Below are positions 24,770-37,300 of a stretch of DNA of 64,000 bases, in pieces; the first letter of the stretch is position 1, and every line of letters starts with the position of its first letter. Below the pieces are notes generated by a model. The model saw only the letters and a list, made by a program, of their open reading frames with translations, was not told the DNA's origin and searched no databases. The DNA lies in assembly GCA_004352715.1 (NCBI GenBank), contig SCFE01000028.1, positions 498,157-562,156 of the forward strand, read 5' to 3'. The position numbers were made by a program, and so were the translations under genes. Source of the stretch: Hofstenia miamia. Taxonomy: Eukaryota > Xenacoelomorpha > Acoela.

Positions 24770-27181
24770 GAACACATTATGATAGTATACGTTTATTTCA
24801 GAAATTATTTTTAAGTGTAATTAGAAATAGGAATTTTGCAAGTCATTGAAGATTAATGATATGAGATGACTTTTTCTAACTATAATAACATTCAACAGGT
24901 CTGTACAACCTATAAAATTTCATTGTTATTCAATTTTTTTAACTCCATTGAAATAATAGTGCAAGACATAAATTGCACGAAATTGACCCTGAAACAACAA
25001 CTAGGTCTAAAGCATTGGTGCATTTGTATATGGATAACAAAGGAGGGCGAGCACAAGAGGATGAAAATATTTTATTTGGTCATAATTGAAGGAAATAAAT
25101 ATGACTTTTATCTTTTATTTACTTAATCCCTTTTATTTTTTATCTATAGGCTTATGAACAATTTTTATAAAATTTGATATGTTCTCAGAAAATATTTCGG
25201 CAAACTTGATTTGACCTCTACATAATGTTTAAATGTAAAATTCTATATGATATAACAATAATATCAACTTTTATAATAAACAACCTTATTTAATATAAAT
25301 ATTTACTTTCCATTTTCGTATGCACGAAGCTAAATCTGCAATTACAAAAAACTAAAAAATTGCAAATTATATTAGATAAAAATTGAAAATTTAGTTAATC
25401 ATAAATTGAAATTTCTATTTAAAAATAGTTGAAAGCATCAATACAACCAAGTCTAATTTCAAGAGATAGTTTTACATGTACTTCTTAAAGAATGGCAGAA
25501 ATTTAGTTGTATGAAATTGTTCTTCTAGACAGTGCACAGAATTAGGGGAAATATTTTGTCTTCAAGTTAGTCAAGGCTCGAATTAAAATCATTCTAAATT
25601 CTTAATAAAAGACCTACCCAATATTATCAATTATGGAACAGACTGAAGCAACACCTAAATTTAAATATGTTACTAGTTGGTAGATATTCTTTGTAAAAAG
25701 ATGTATACTAATTCGGAAATTGAGAAATTGAATTATTAAATTTAATATTAAATTTTATTAAATGTTCTTTGTACTATCGCCGATTGGTATTTTAATGAAT
25801 GGATATACCTGTTCCGATACTCGCCGTTCAAAGCTACATAGACAATTCTCCAGACGTTTTAATACACTTGAGTGGTGCTGAGAACATCAACGTTCATTTC
25901 CGTTTGATTTAATGGTAAACAAATATACTTAATCTTGGCGTCCTGAAGTTATGCAGACTACCCCTATTGGGATATAATGGGATTCTTCAAATTCAAAGTA
26001 ATTTTATTGTTATTGCTGATCGTAATTAATGTGGCTGTTGAATGTGGGGCTTGTTGATTAATAATAAAGCAACTGAGATTTAGGTTTTTTGAAAGAATGA
26101 TCAGTACGTTGTAAATGTGTAAATTCCAATATTTCAAAAAAGTCAGATGTAGAAGTAAAACTTAAATATGAAGCAACTGTCTAAAAGACTTATTGTGTAT
26201 TCGAATAATATTGCTGATTTATCGAGAAATAATGCACAAAGAAATGATTTCTCTTGTAATCAGTCTCCGGTGTGTTGCATTTTCCAACACAAGATTTTTT
26301 ATTAAGTGTTTTTTAATAAGTATTCTAATGTAAGCGCTGAGGAAGTCTCGAATTTAGACGATTTAGAGACTTAGACAGTAGTGTGATTTTGGGAGAAAAC
26401 ATTTCCGGTCTTACAATGTAATCGAATAGATCAAACCCACTAAAGCATCCAGGTGATCAACGACCGCTAGTTGAATCACTACGGAGCACACCAATTTATC
26501 CTGATACACACTGTACTAAGCCTAATTAGTTTTGTTCTTGCTTTGTCTTTAAAGTTTGTTTTCGCATTTTAATGTAGTTTAAATAAGGTTGCCATTTTTT
26601 CACATGAGAATGATTGTTGGTTCTTTTATTTGTATTATTTCTGTGAGCATTCGAACATTTATTTATTTGCTACGCATTTGAATATGTTTTCCGCATGTGC
26701 AGGGCTTCCTATTTTGCTGTTAACAGCTTCAATATTTTTTTCTTAATTCTTAATTTAAGAAATGCACCATAGACGGAGCCTCGAGCCAGCGTGCGTGGAC
26801 TAGCTCGCCAAACCCTATTGTGAAATTAAATCAAGTTAATTTTTCTTAGATCAGATAGTTAGAATCATGTTAATATAGAAGAAATTACTATGTTAGTCAT
26901 TTCTGCGTGTGTGAAATTACATTTGGCCAAAACGTTTTATTCTGTTTAGAAAATTGATGGGATTTGATGTTAGGCATTTTCTACAGCAACTAGTTTCATA
27001 AAATTCTTATAATGAGCATAAATGTGTATGGGCTTCTAAATAAACGCTTAGTAATTTTGTTGTAGTTGAAATTAGTATAACACATCATTGTTCATGGCTT
27101 TATGAAAAATGTATGGAACTGGTACCGGCATTCCTTCTAAAATTGAAAATTGTGCGTAATACTTACCGGTTAGTCGATTTT

Positions 27182-27375
27182 TGGGGTATGTCATACCCCA
27201 TCCAACATTGAATGTGCTATTACTCAAAGACTATTCACGTTAATACTAAACCATTTTGCGACTTTTACAATTATGTTATAAGCAGTCACTTAATATGTTT
27301 TCACTTATTATTTATTTTGCAAAATGATTACACCCCAGTTGTCTTCTAAAGATAATTGGGGTATGTGATACCCCA
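27182..27375. repeat. Pair of 19-bp palindromes
   Basis: TGGGGTATGTCATACCCCA at 27182-27200 is a perfect inverted repeat around a central T. TGGGGTATGTGATACCCCA at 27357-27375 is a second copy with one central change. They are 175 bp apart in the same orientation and could be hairpins, ends of a small element or protein sites; nothing decides between these. Confidence 0.7.
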
Positions 27376-27889
27376 CATTGATCCTTAGTTGAAAAAAGGT
27401 AATTGACTTTTAAGGAAACCACCAAATTTTTATGTTTTTTTCAAGGAAACATTTATATTAACGGTTATATTTGTGAAAAAGAGTACTTTATTGGTAGTTT
27501 CTTTGATTCTGGTATGCCATATCACAATGGCAGTAACGCAATAATTGTTACGTGTCAGACCAACAGTTAACTATATTTATATTGCAAAAAGTTAAAAAAA
27601 CAACTTCACTTCACAATAACTCAATAAAATCCTGAAACCAACTTCAGTCAACAAGTATCAACACGTGTCTACTATTTTATGGCTGTATTCATATGATTAA
27701 ACTATATGAGGCCTTTTACAGTTATTGTTTTAAATATTGATTTTATTAACATTGAATAAAAAAACTTTATTGTTACACATTTAGAAAGAAAACTAATGCA
27801 CACAAAAATAATTAATAAAATTTAAGTAAATGATTGCATCTACTCTCCTTGCAATTGCAAAATACAGCGAAGTACATAATTTTTCTACG

Positions 27890-29160
27890 TCAAAGTTTAT
27901 TTTTGAATGTATTCCAGAAAATAATCTTTTGTGCACGGATCAAACAAATATATTTCTGTGTGACAATGCAAGTAGTTCGCAAGCATAGCAAATCTGGTGA
28001 AAAGTAAGTGGTTGGATTTTTCTCTGATGGTTATTTCACATTTAAAAACCCTCTTAAGATCATCGATAATTGTGTACTGAAAACTAAACGAGCATGATTC
28101 AGGAAGATAATTAATAGAAATAACAAATAACAATATTCTTTAGAACAGAATCCTTTGAGATACCATTAGTTATAAGTAAAGGGTTATATTAAATTGATGG
28201 TATCACAGATATAGTATATGTTAATTTCATAGATTTTCTTAATCATTGTAAATGTTATCTAGAAACATGTCATAATATATCCGTGCAGAATTTTACATAA
28301 AATGTATAAATCATATGTATTGAAAATATAATCATAGATTGAAAATATTTGTGAAAAATTGGCTAATATCAGAATTAGTTGTAACATCATTCCAGAATAT
28401 TTGTTTTGGTAATACAGAGTTCTTTAGAACTGTCAATGATTTATATCAACACCTAGTTGAAAATAAATCAGTGAATTCTATGATGTGTAAAATTTTATCT
28501 AACTCTATGAATTGGATTTTTTCATTAGATAAATTCGGAATCATAATTTTAATGATTGGAGAAAGTGATTTTGCAAAAACATCTTTTAAGTGTCAAAGAT
28601 TAACTTATAAGTTTTTAGTGTAAAGAATGGTACTGAAACGTTTAACTCGTGAAAAAAACGTATGATTATAAAAATTCCATAATACTTATCTTTAAGGTTT
28701 ATACTTAAATTATCCTTTCAAAATACTGAAGAAATTTCTAAAGCTGTAGCCATCTCTTTAGAATTAGATTGAATTTAAGGGAATATCACTTCTAAGCCGT
28801 TACTTGTTATCATATAATCTTTAGGATTACCAAGTGATTATTCAAAAATATGTCTTAAAATGATAGAAGCATGATCTGAAAAACTTTATTCAGATTCAAC
28901 GTGGTGGATTATTTGGAGCTTTTTATCATTCTTAAATATGAAATCTAGAGTATTTCGCAAATGTGTGTTGGAAAATTAAAAATTTCTTCCAAATCACTAT
29001 TCATCGCAAATTCAATAAATCCTTTATAGAAAATTGTGTGTGAATAAAATGAATTCCAATTGAAGTCACCACATATAACTACAGATGATTTGTCAAATAT
29101 AATGGATTTCATTTTCAAAATGAATTGCAATATTGTAAGCTAAAATTGGTAATTTTAACA
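27890..29160 (-). pseudogene. LINE (non-LTR retrotransposon) remnant, endonuclease and RT
   Basis: Read on the minus strand from about 29130, the frame holds 'SSVVICGDFNW', the GDFN core of the apurinic-like endonuclease. After a frame change it has 'NTLDFIFKND' and, near 28870, 'SDHAS' with the catalytic SDH. Further down, near 28130-28030, 'ISINYLPESCSF' and 'IIDDLKRVFK' look like decayed forms of the RT motifs INDLP and (Y/F)ADD. Stops and frameshifts break it, so it is inactive. Confidence 0.6.
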
Positions 29161-29305
29161 AGGCTGACATCAACTATTTTTGGCGAATTACATATGGAAA
29201 TTAGAATTGAAAGGGACGTATATGTTTATATTCTCGAATTCTATTGCCTTGACTTATATGAAGTAATTGTCATTATTATATTCAAAGAATTGTTACACTA
29301 TTGAA

Positions 29306-29544
29306 CATTGGCGTACGCAGGATTTTCTGATGGGGGCAACTTAGTTATGACCAAAATCTGGGCGAAGCCCCGCGAAAAATTTTGAAAATATTTAGAAAAG
29401 AGACACTAAAAATGCATTGCACGACCTTAGATTTTAGATGTTTCATTTTTTTACCCAAAATTTTTTATTTGTCCCAAAATCACTTTTGAAAACCTGACGG
29501 GGGGACATTCCACCGTGTCTCCCCGTCTTCTGCGTACGCCACTG
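29306..29544. mobile_element. hAT-like MITE, copy 1 of a family
   Basis: A 239-bp segment with inverted ends: CATTGGCGTACGCAGG on the left and TGCGTACGCCACTG on the right. The inside is similar to the element at 44583 along its length (GGATTTTCTGA, GAAAACCTGAC and other shared blocks). Possible flanking 8-bp duplication ctattgaa/ctcgtgaa is imperfect. Confidence 0.75.
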
Positions 29545-30390
29545 CTCGTGAATTGTGAACCAGCATACAGTTAGAAAATCAAATAAATCAAAGCAAGAGC
29601 TAGTGAAAAATTAAAAGTGTTGAGATTTTCACTATGAATTGTTGATTAAAATTTCTTTGGAATTATTGCATTTTTTATGTATCTCCAATTTATGGGAAAT
29701 ATTGAAATTGACAATTCTATAAACAAAGATTCTTCCTCAGGGAATAAATCGATAGCGTTCTGCTGCCTCAGGGTATTTGTTCGTCAAAGTATGCATCATT
29801 GTTAATGGCACTATGTTTTTAGATTTGTAAATGAACTTAACTCAGATCTTAAGGAAGAAAAACTTAATAATAAATGATATACTTAATTTTAAACATGATT
29901 TTTTCTTTGGGGTTCTACTAAACAAATGATTTAATATAATTGATCCTACAATTTTCACCTTCTTGTTTGTATGCATTAATTTTTAATCACTTTTATTTTA
30001 ATCAAAGCAATTGAAAAATCGTTAAAACTGTTTCCCTCTTTAATCAAATCAAGCCTCAATTTAAACTTACATACTATTTGCGGACCACATTTAAGGGAAT
30101 CGATAACATTTCTGATCAGTTTATAATATACAAACTTCCCAAAAATGTCAAAATTGAATTTAGATATGGATAAAAATTTGGGCAGACAAAGTGCTGACAG
30201 ACATTGGAGTACTGAATTTCAATTTGTAGCTTGGCAATGGCGCAACCAACGGCTTGATAAAAGGGATAACTTTATTATGATTTGTCTTTCGAGAGCTGAT
30301 AGCGGATAGATTAAATTTTCCCAACGTGATTATTTACTATTTCCTAAACGAAGTCAGACGTCGATTGTCGCTTTTTAATAAACAAGTAGA

Positions 30391-30459
30391 ATGGAGGAGT
30401 CTGTGAAAATTGATTTAATTAAAAACGAAGATGCCACTTCCTGCTCCAACTGCGAAAAG
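30391..30459 (+). CDS. LIM gene exon 1 with start codon
   Basis: ATG followed by 22 codons, ending 'SCSNCEK' directly before gttttc. An in-frame TAA at 30379-30381 just upstream supports this start. The C-x2-C pair is the first half of zinc site 1 of LIM 1; joined to the next exon it lies 19 residues before the His, within the usual 16-23. Confidence 0.8.
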
Positions 30460-30890
30460 GTTTTCTCTTTGTACAATTTATGCATGTATGCATGTGTGAG
30501 CAACAGAGCAACTGTAAATGTTTTACAGATCAACATTATGAATGTGTGAATTTATGCCACAAAAATAAACATCACAATCGGCATGTCTAATAATATAACC
30601 AAACCTTCTATTGGAGAAATGTCTGCTATAATCTAAAACTCATAAACCTTGCACTTTGGTTATCGATAGAGACAATATAATGGAAAATGAAGATCTATTT
30701 TACATACATAATTATAGGGAATTCTAAACGAAATATGTTTATTTGATAAAAAAATATTGATATTTCTAATTGAACTTCTAAACTTCAAAGGGCTTTCACA
30801 AATATTGTAGCCACATGGTCTCAATAACAAAGTATAGTTATTATATACAGTACATTATTTAACTTTGTATAATTAGTTTAGCATATATAT

Positions 30891-30936
<46 letters not shown>

Positions 30937-31326
30937 TGTTCTAAATCTACATGCCTTCGATCAGGTTTGACACCCAGTTCAAAAATTCCAGTCTGTGCTT
31001 TGATTAACAGAGGCTAAAAAACAGGGGTGGCCGGGGGCCCCTCCCTCCCAATTATTGTCCTTTTTTAAATTTAAGAAATTCAAGCTTTGTATAGGAAAGA
31101 CCTCAGGTCAGCTTCTCCAAAAATAATATTGTTCGTTAGCTCCTGCTTAATACTAAGTATATTTGATTATAAATTCCATTGTTTTTATACCGCAATGTTG
31201 GATGATTCGAATAAGATATCCGTTTTAGTCGATAGACTATATCATCTTTACTTTTTCTCAGTTACACCAACATACATCTGCTTATGCGATTTTTTCATGC
31301 TAGTGATAATACGTAATTATAAAGTA

Positions 31327-31366
<40 letters not shown>

Positions 31367-34300
31367 TCATGTCATTGGTAAGTAAATGCATGGCTTCCAC
31401 GTTCAGTTAATCAATTTGTTGAAGAATTGTCATCGGACACCTTTCTGGAACTATAGCCACTGATTCTCATCATATTTCATTAAAAAATAAGAGTTTTTTT
31501 AAAAATAGTGTCATATACATAACATACTAGAAAGAAAAATTAAGATTCCATTTTAAACTAGCCGTTATGCCGTTTGCTAAATGATGTTATTTGAGCTATA
31601 TTGGAGCAGCTGAAATGATTTCTTAGCCAAAAGTCTGACATTTGCAAAAAATCTGTATATTAATAGGTTTCTATTTTTCTGATGGTTTGTAGCAAAAGTT
31701 CTTAGATCGTAAAAAAATTATTTCGCACATGGCATAATTTTTAAATCAACTCAACTCAGATGCACCGTGAATAAGTGATCACGCGATATTGTAAAAATCA
31801 GTAAATAAAATTGTATAAACAATGTGTTTTCCAAGACCTGTTGAATCTTATCTGTCTCACTACTTATAGACAGTTAAAAATAGATTTCCTTCTTGACAGA
31901 TTGTATATCACTGTCTCATCTGTCAATCTCACCTCACAATTTATTCAATCAGTTCAACTGCTTGCGAAAGTTCTGCCATATAAATAACACATGTTTATAA
32001 TGATTTTTTTCTATTTTCTTTAATAATACTGTACATTTCTATACATAACTATGTCAATTTCTATTAATTATTTTTGTACAAATGTTCAATTAAATGACAC
32101 ATTTATTGTCGCAATCTTAGTCGTTCTAAACAGTGATATTTTATTGATATTGACAACTGTTGCTCTCGAAATTCTGAATTTGTACTAATCTCAATTGTTT
32201 GATCTAAATCTGAACACACAAAATTTTATTAATGATCGAATTTCCATCTAGTAGACAGAAATATTGTGAACATTTACTACAATAATATCGGTTTGTTTAT
32301 AATCTAAATTGATTTGCTTGATTCAATGTGGAATCCATATTCAGTTTTAATACTGTAGATCAGAAGAACTGATTTTCTTATACCTCTCTACTAGACTTTC
32401 ATTTGAATAAATTCAGACAATCCAGGCAAATCACTTACGTAATATTAAAGTCAATTTGACAATTAGGATTATATTATTTGCACCAATTTTCAAAATGACA
32501 GCTATATTATATTAGTGTAAAATTGAACATTTCTAACTGTTCGAGTGATTACATATAGCAATGAAGGCTTGTAGAGTATTCAATCAGATGAGCCAATCCA
32601 ACCTATATATATNNNNNNNNNNNNNNNNNNNNNNNNNNNNNNNNNNNNNNNNNNNNNNNNNNNNNNNNNNNNNNNNNNNNNNNNNNNNNNNNNNNNNNNN
32701 NNNNNNNNNNNNNNNNNNNNNNNNNNNNNNNNNNNNNNNNNNNNNNNNNNNNNNNNNNNNNNNNNNNNNNNNNNNNNNNTATATATATATTAAGTAATCA
32801 AGCTTGTTTTGCACAGGCTCTAAGTATTCAAATGAAATTTAGAAGTTTTTATCGATTAACTTCCTAAATAGTACATAAATTAACTATTTCTGTTGGTAAT
32901 ATTTTGAGGGCTTAATAAAATCCTAATACAGGAATAAAAGAATCAAAGTTATATTTAATTTAATATATTGCGAGTTTCTTAATTTTATGTTTATGGTTGA
33001 TTTGAAGTTTAGATTTACTATGTATCGTTATTATTATATTGTTATCTCTAAAAAGTTAGGATTAGTTATTAGATAGTTACTAGCTGCTTTCTGTGTTTTC
33101 ATATGCTAGTATTTTGGCTATAGTTTTGGTTAAGGATGTACTTAAAGTGCATCACCTGCATTAATTTTATTAAGAGTGACTTTTATGTAATTTTGTTTTT
33201 TGTATACTATTTTCCATGTATAAACATTATTGTGGAATTTAATTTTTGACGTAGTCAGATATAAAGAAAACGTAAAAATTCCAAAATATCAAGAGGTTTA
33301 GATACAGGGGTCAAGGCTATCCTTCTTTGTTTAGGTTATCCCAACATATATTATCAAATCGATCTTGAATTAAAATAAACAGGCATGCAGAAATGGTTCT
33401 CTTATTTATACATATTTATTATTATTCACTAATTTGTTGATTGGAAAGTACAATGTTATGTCTAAAGTCAATTCTTTAATTTATATTTAGATTGAATTTC
33501 AGCAACCATATTTCTAGAACAATGTTATGTCATCTAATTTATTTAAAAGGAATGACATGAGTAAAATTCTTATTTTTCAAATGTTCAAAAAAATTACTAG
33601 TCATATATACACATGTATATATATATATATTATTCTGTTAAATCTTTAAAAATCGGTAGTAATTTAAGCAGCAACTTTCATTATGAAGGCCAAGAAAAGT
33701 CAGATACAAAAAAGTACTTTTTGAAAAGTAAATGAAATGCTATTGTTAGACATTTACTTACAAAGTGCTTAATGAGGATTAAATTTTTTATGAAAGAATT
33801 TAACGGGATTATGTTTAAAGATTTTTAATGTATCTTTTAATATTCCTTAGTGCAACTTGAATTAAGATTTGTGTCAATCGGATTGCGATATTTCATTTAC
33901 TTATCCCTGCTTTCAGTGTGCACACTTTATGTTTATCTAGTTTTATTATCAATTTAACGATAACCTGGTTAAATCATTTAGGAAATAAACAAAGATGAAA
34001 CAGTAATCCAATATAAAAAAGATCGCCTGTTTCACGAGCAATGCTTCTGTTGCTTCAAGTGCAAAGAAGTCCTGAAAAGCGAGTATGTGGAGTACGAAAA
34101 CTCCCCTTATTGCAGCAACTGCTTTGCTGATGAAAACCGAAAGACTTGTGTAGTTTGCGATAAGAAAATACTAGGTAGGTGATAACTCTAGATTTCTAAA
34201 CAACGTATGTGTTCAATTATAAACACGCAGATCTGTCAAAACTTAAGAAATCTTAGATATTGAAATCATTATTATATCAATAACAAATATTTCACTTGAC

Positions 34301-37300
34301 TATACTAGTTCGTTTTAAAGTAAAAATACGTCACCCAAAGTAGAAACAATACAAAGAAATTGCAATTAATACTGCTCAGCGTCTGTAAAAATGCTATTGA
34401 AAGATTGTGTCAGCTAGAAACAGTTTACTAATCATAGAAACATTGTTTAAGCACCAGTTGTACATAAAGAACATTTTTGCATAAACAGCGTACACACGTG
34501 TTTTAATGAATTTCCTAAATTAATATCATTTTAACAAGCGGTTATGCATATTATATACACTGATATTATTGCAGATAGACATTTTTTATCAGTTGTTGAT
34601 CAAGCAAATAAAAGACTTAAATAAGATAAACAAATTAACAAAGAATAACTTTTTGAAAATTTTGGAATGGTGAGAAAAACTTTAGCAAATTTCATTAGAC
34701 AATAGTAAATGTATGAAGAAGCACAAAGAATTGCTTCTTTGAATGTTGATGGTATCTGTGAAATGTTCGGTACATTAATTATGTTTATATTTGTTTACAT
34801 TTTTAATTCAATAAATTTACTTGATGTTCAATGTGCATGCAAGATTAGTTTGGTTGCAAACAACCACAACGGGTGTTTTAATATTCATAATTAGTAATTC
34901 TTGAAATTCTTCTGCAGAAAGAATCTGCAAAATTCTGCTATTCCTCTAAATATTTCAAATGTAAACATATGAGTTATCTAATTTCTAGACCAAGAGTAAG
35001 AAATTTATTACCCCAATATACAGAACATCCCACCAATCTAAAGGTTACAATGCATTGAATGTAGCTCAAACTTAATTTACAAACTTAGCTTCTAATTTAA
35101 TATTGTAAATTGAATTTTTTGGTTAGGGTATTGATTTCAATAAAACATCACTTTTTTACCAATGATAGATGAATGTGCACTAAATCACAGTGAAATTCCA
35201 TTAATGAATTGACATGCTTACTACAGTGGCGGATTTAAGGGGACTATGGAACTGAGGTCCCCCCTATGATAAAAAAATGGAGTGCAGCTATTAGTTTACT
35301 TTGTGCAACTTTAGTAGAAAAAGTTGGAAAATAACAAATTAATACCACATTTTTGCATTTCATTTGTAAATTGATCTATTTTGGACCCATTATTATTCTG
35401 CATTTTTATTAATAACTTGCCATTTGAAGTTTTGTACTCCTTGATGTATATGTTTGCTGATGATGTAAAACTTCAATTATGTGGTGTTGCAAGCGAAACA
35501 CACCTGTTGCAGTCCGATGTTTCCAGTTTGGAGAGGTGGTGCTGTCGCAATGGTAGGTTGCTGGCACCTCCTAAATGCAAAGTCTTGGAAATTAGTGGTG
35601 CTGATAAAAAAATTCCTGCTTAACTGTGCCACTATTCCAACTATTGGATCTTTGTCCGATTTAAGGGTTCAGATGAACTAAAGTATGTTATGGACAAACC
35701 ATATTTCTATCAAATCGAAGAAGTCAAATCAAGTCTTACATATGATAAAGCGCAGTGTTAGTCCCACTTGTTCGACAGGTGATAAATTGGCCCTTTATAA
35801 ATCAATGATCATGCCAATTATTTGCTATGCTTCTGTATGTTGGTATGCCAGCAGAAGTGATATGAGAAAACTTGAATCCCTCCATCAACGCATAACCAAG
35901 TGGATCATTAACTTTGAAGACATGTCCTACAGAAATCGAGTTTTTAAGCTTAACTTCTTGCCTCCCCCAAACATGTACTTTAAACTAAACGAAGTTTTGA
36001 CCCTTGCGAAGATTATGCAGGGATACTATGGCGATGATTTACTAAACATGTTTTAAACGTCATATATCCGTGGAAGCACGAAATTTGTTCTTACACATAT
36101 TCGACTGGAAAAGTATCGGTATTCTTTCTTTTATTGCCCAGACTCGACATCATTATTTGCGAACGAATTAATTTCTCAACCTATCCTTCTCTCAAGTCTA
36201 GAACTATCAACTATTCCTGGGTAATGTTCCTCAAAACTTCTCTAAGACTACACTCTGCATCTGGAAGATGTTCTGTGATTGCAATTTATGTCGAAACAAC
36301 ATTTATTTATTAATTTTTAGCGGGGAGTAATCCCTCAACTTTGTTGAAATCCTTTATAATAATCATAGTAATAATAAAGGTTTGCCAATTCCTGCAAAAT
36401 ATTTGGCAAATTTTTTAAATAACTTGCAAATTTTCCTAAAATTTACCAAAACCTTGCAAAGTTTCACTAAATAATTGTCAAAATTTCCAATAATTTTAAA
36501 TAAACTTACATATTTTTAGAATTGTCAAACATACCCATGTTGACTAGTGCGTCAATAACTTTAAACACATTTTTGTTGAAGAATGTGGCCAAGTTCCTTG
36601 GCCCAAGAGAGACTGGGGAGAGCTTTTTATCCAACTTTTCAATTTCAACTGGGACTGTGACCATTTTGGTTTAATATTCGAAATTATGGCATATTTGCTA
36701 AATTTAAATGTCTATAATATCTCCATTCAATATTCTTTTTTTTAATAATGCATATATTTAGCACAGTTAACTTTAGCATGTGACCAGAAATATAAAATAT
36801 GATATATTAAAGAATTAATGTATTTCATAGCCTACTCATTTAGTAGGCTATGTGTATTTCTAAACAGATTCGAAGAAATTCAATGGTAAAAAGTTTGAAC
36901 TAGATGATCACTAAAACCTTTAAAATTGTTATCACAACATGTAGAACAAATCTAGAATGAAAAATATGTAAAAATCGAGTTTTCGAGTTGCAGAACCCCC
37001 ATCAGAAATTTCTAGATCCGCCCCTGCTTACCACATTTTTACTTTCACTTTCAGCCTGCAATGGTAATGCTGTTGAAATTTATGGGCAACTCTTACTAAA
37101 ATGTATGAATATATCAACGAGAAAGGCGCTCTTTTGAATCTAAGAATAAATATTTTTACTTTATTCTTAAAATATTTTTACTAAATATCCACAATACATA
37201 TAAATTTATATTTATGGCAAAGTATTTGAATAATATTTAACTTTGGAAAGCTAGCTACATTTTTACATTTTAGATGTATATCCGTAGTGTCATTATAATA

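Larger units (their letters stand above)
24081..30390. other. Intergenic region between the metaxin and LIM genes
   Basis: No conserved protein gene recognised. It contains a (TA)n tract (24728-24766), two 19-bp palindromes (27182, 27357), a minus-strand LINE remnant (27890-29160) and a MITE (29306). Open frames here are short and lack family motifs or splice support. Confidence 0.55.

Noticed and set aside
28339-28623. 94-codon + strand frame
   Set aside because: It is opposite the minus-strand LINE remnant.
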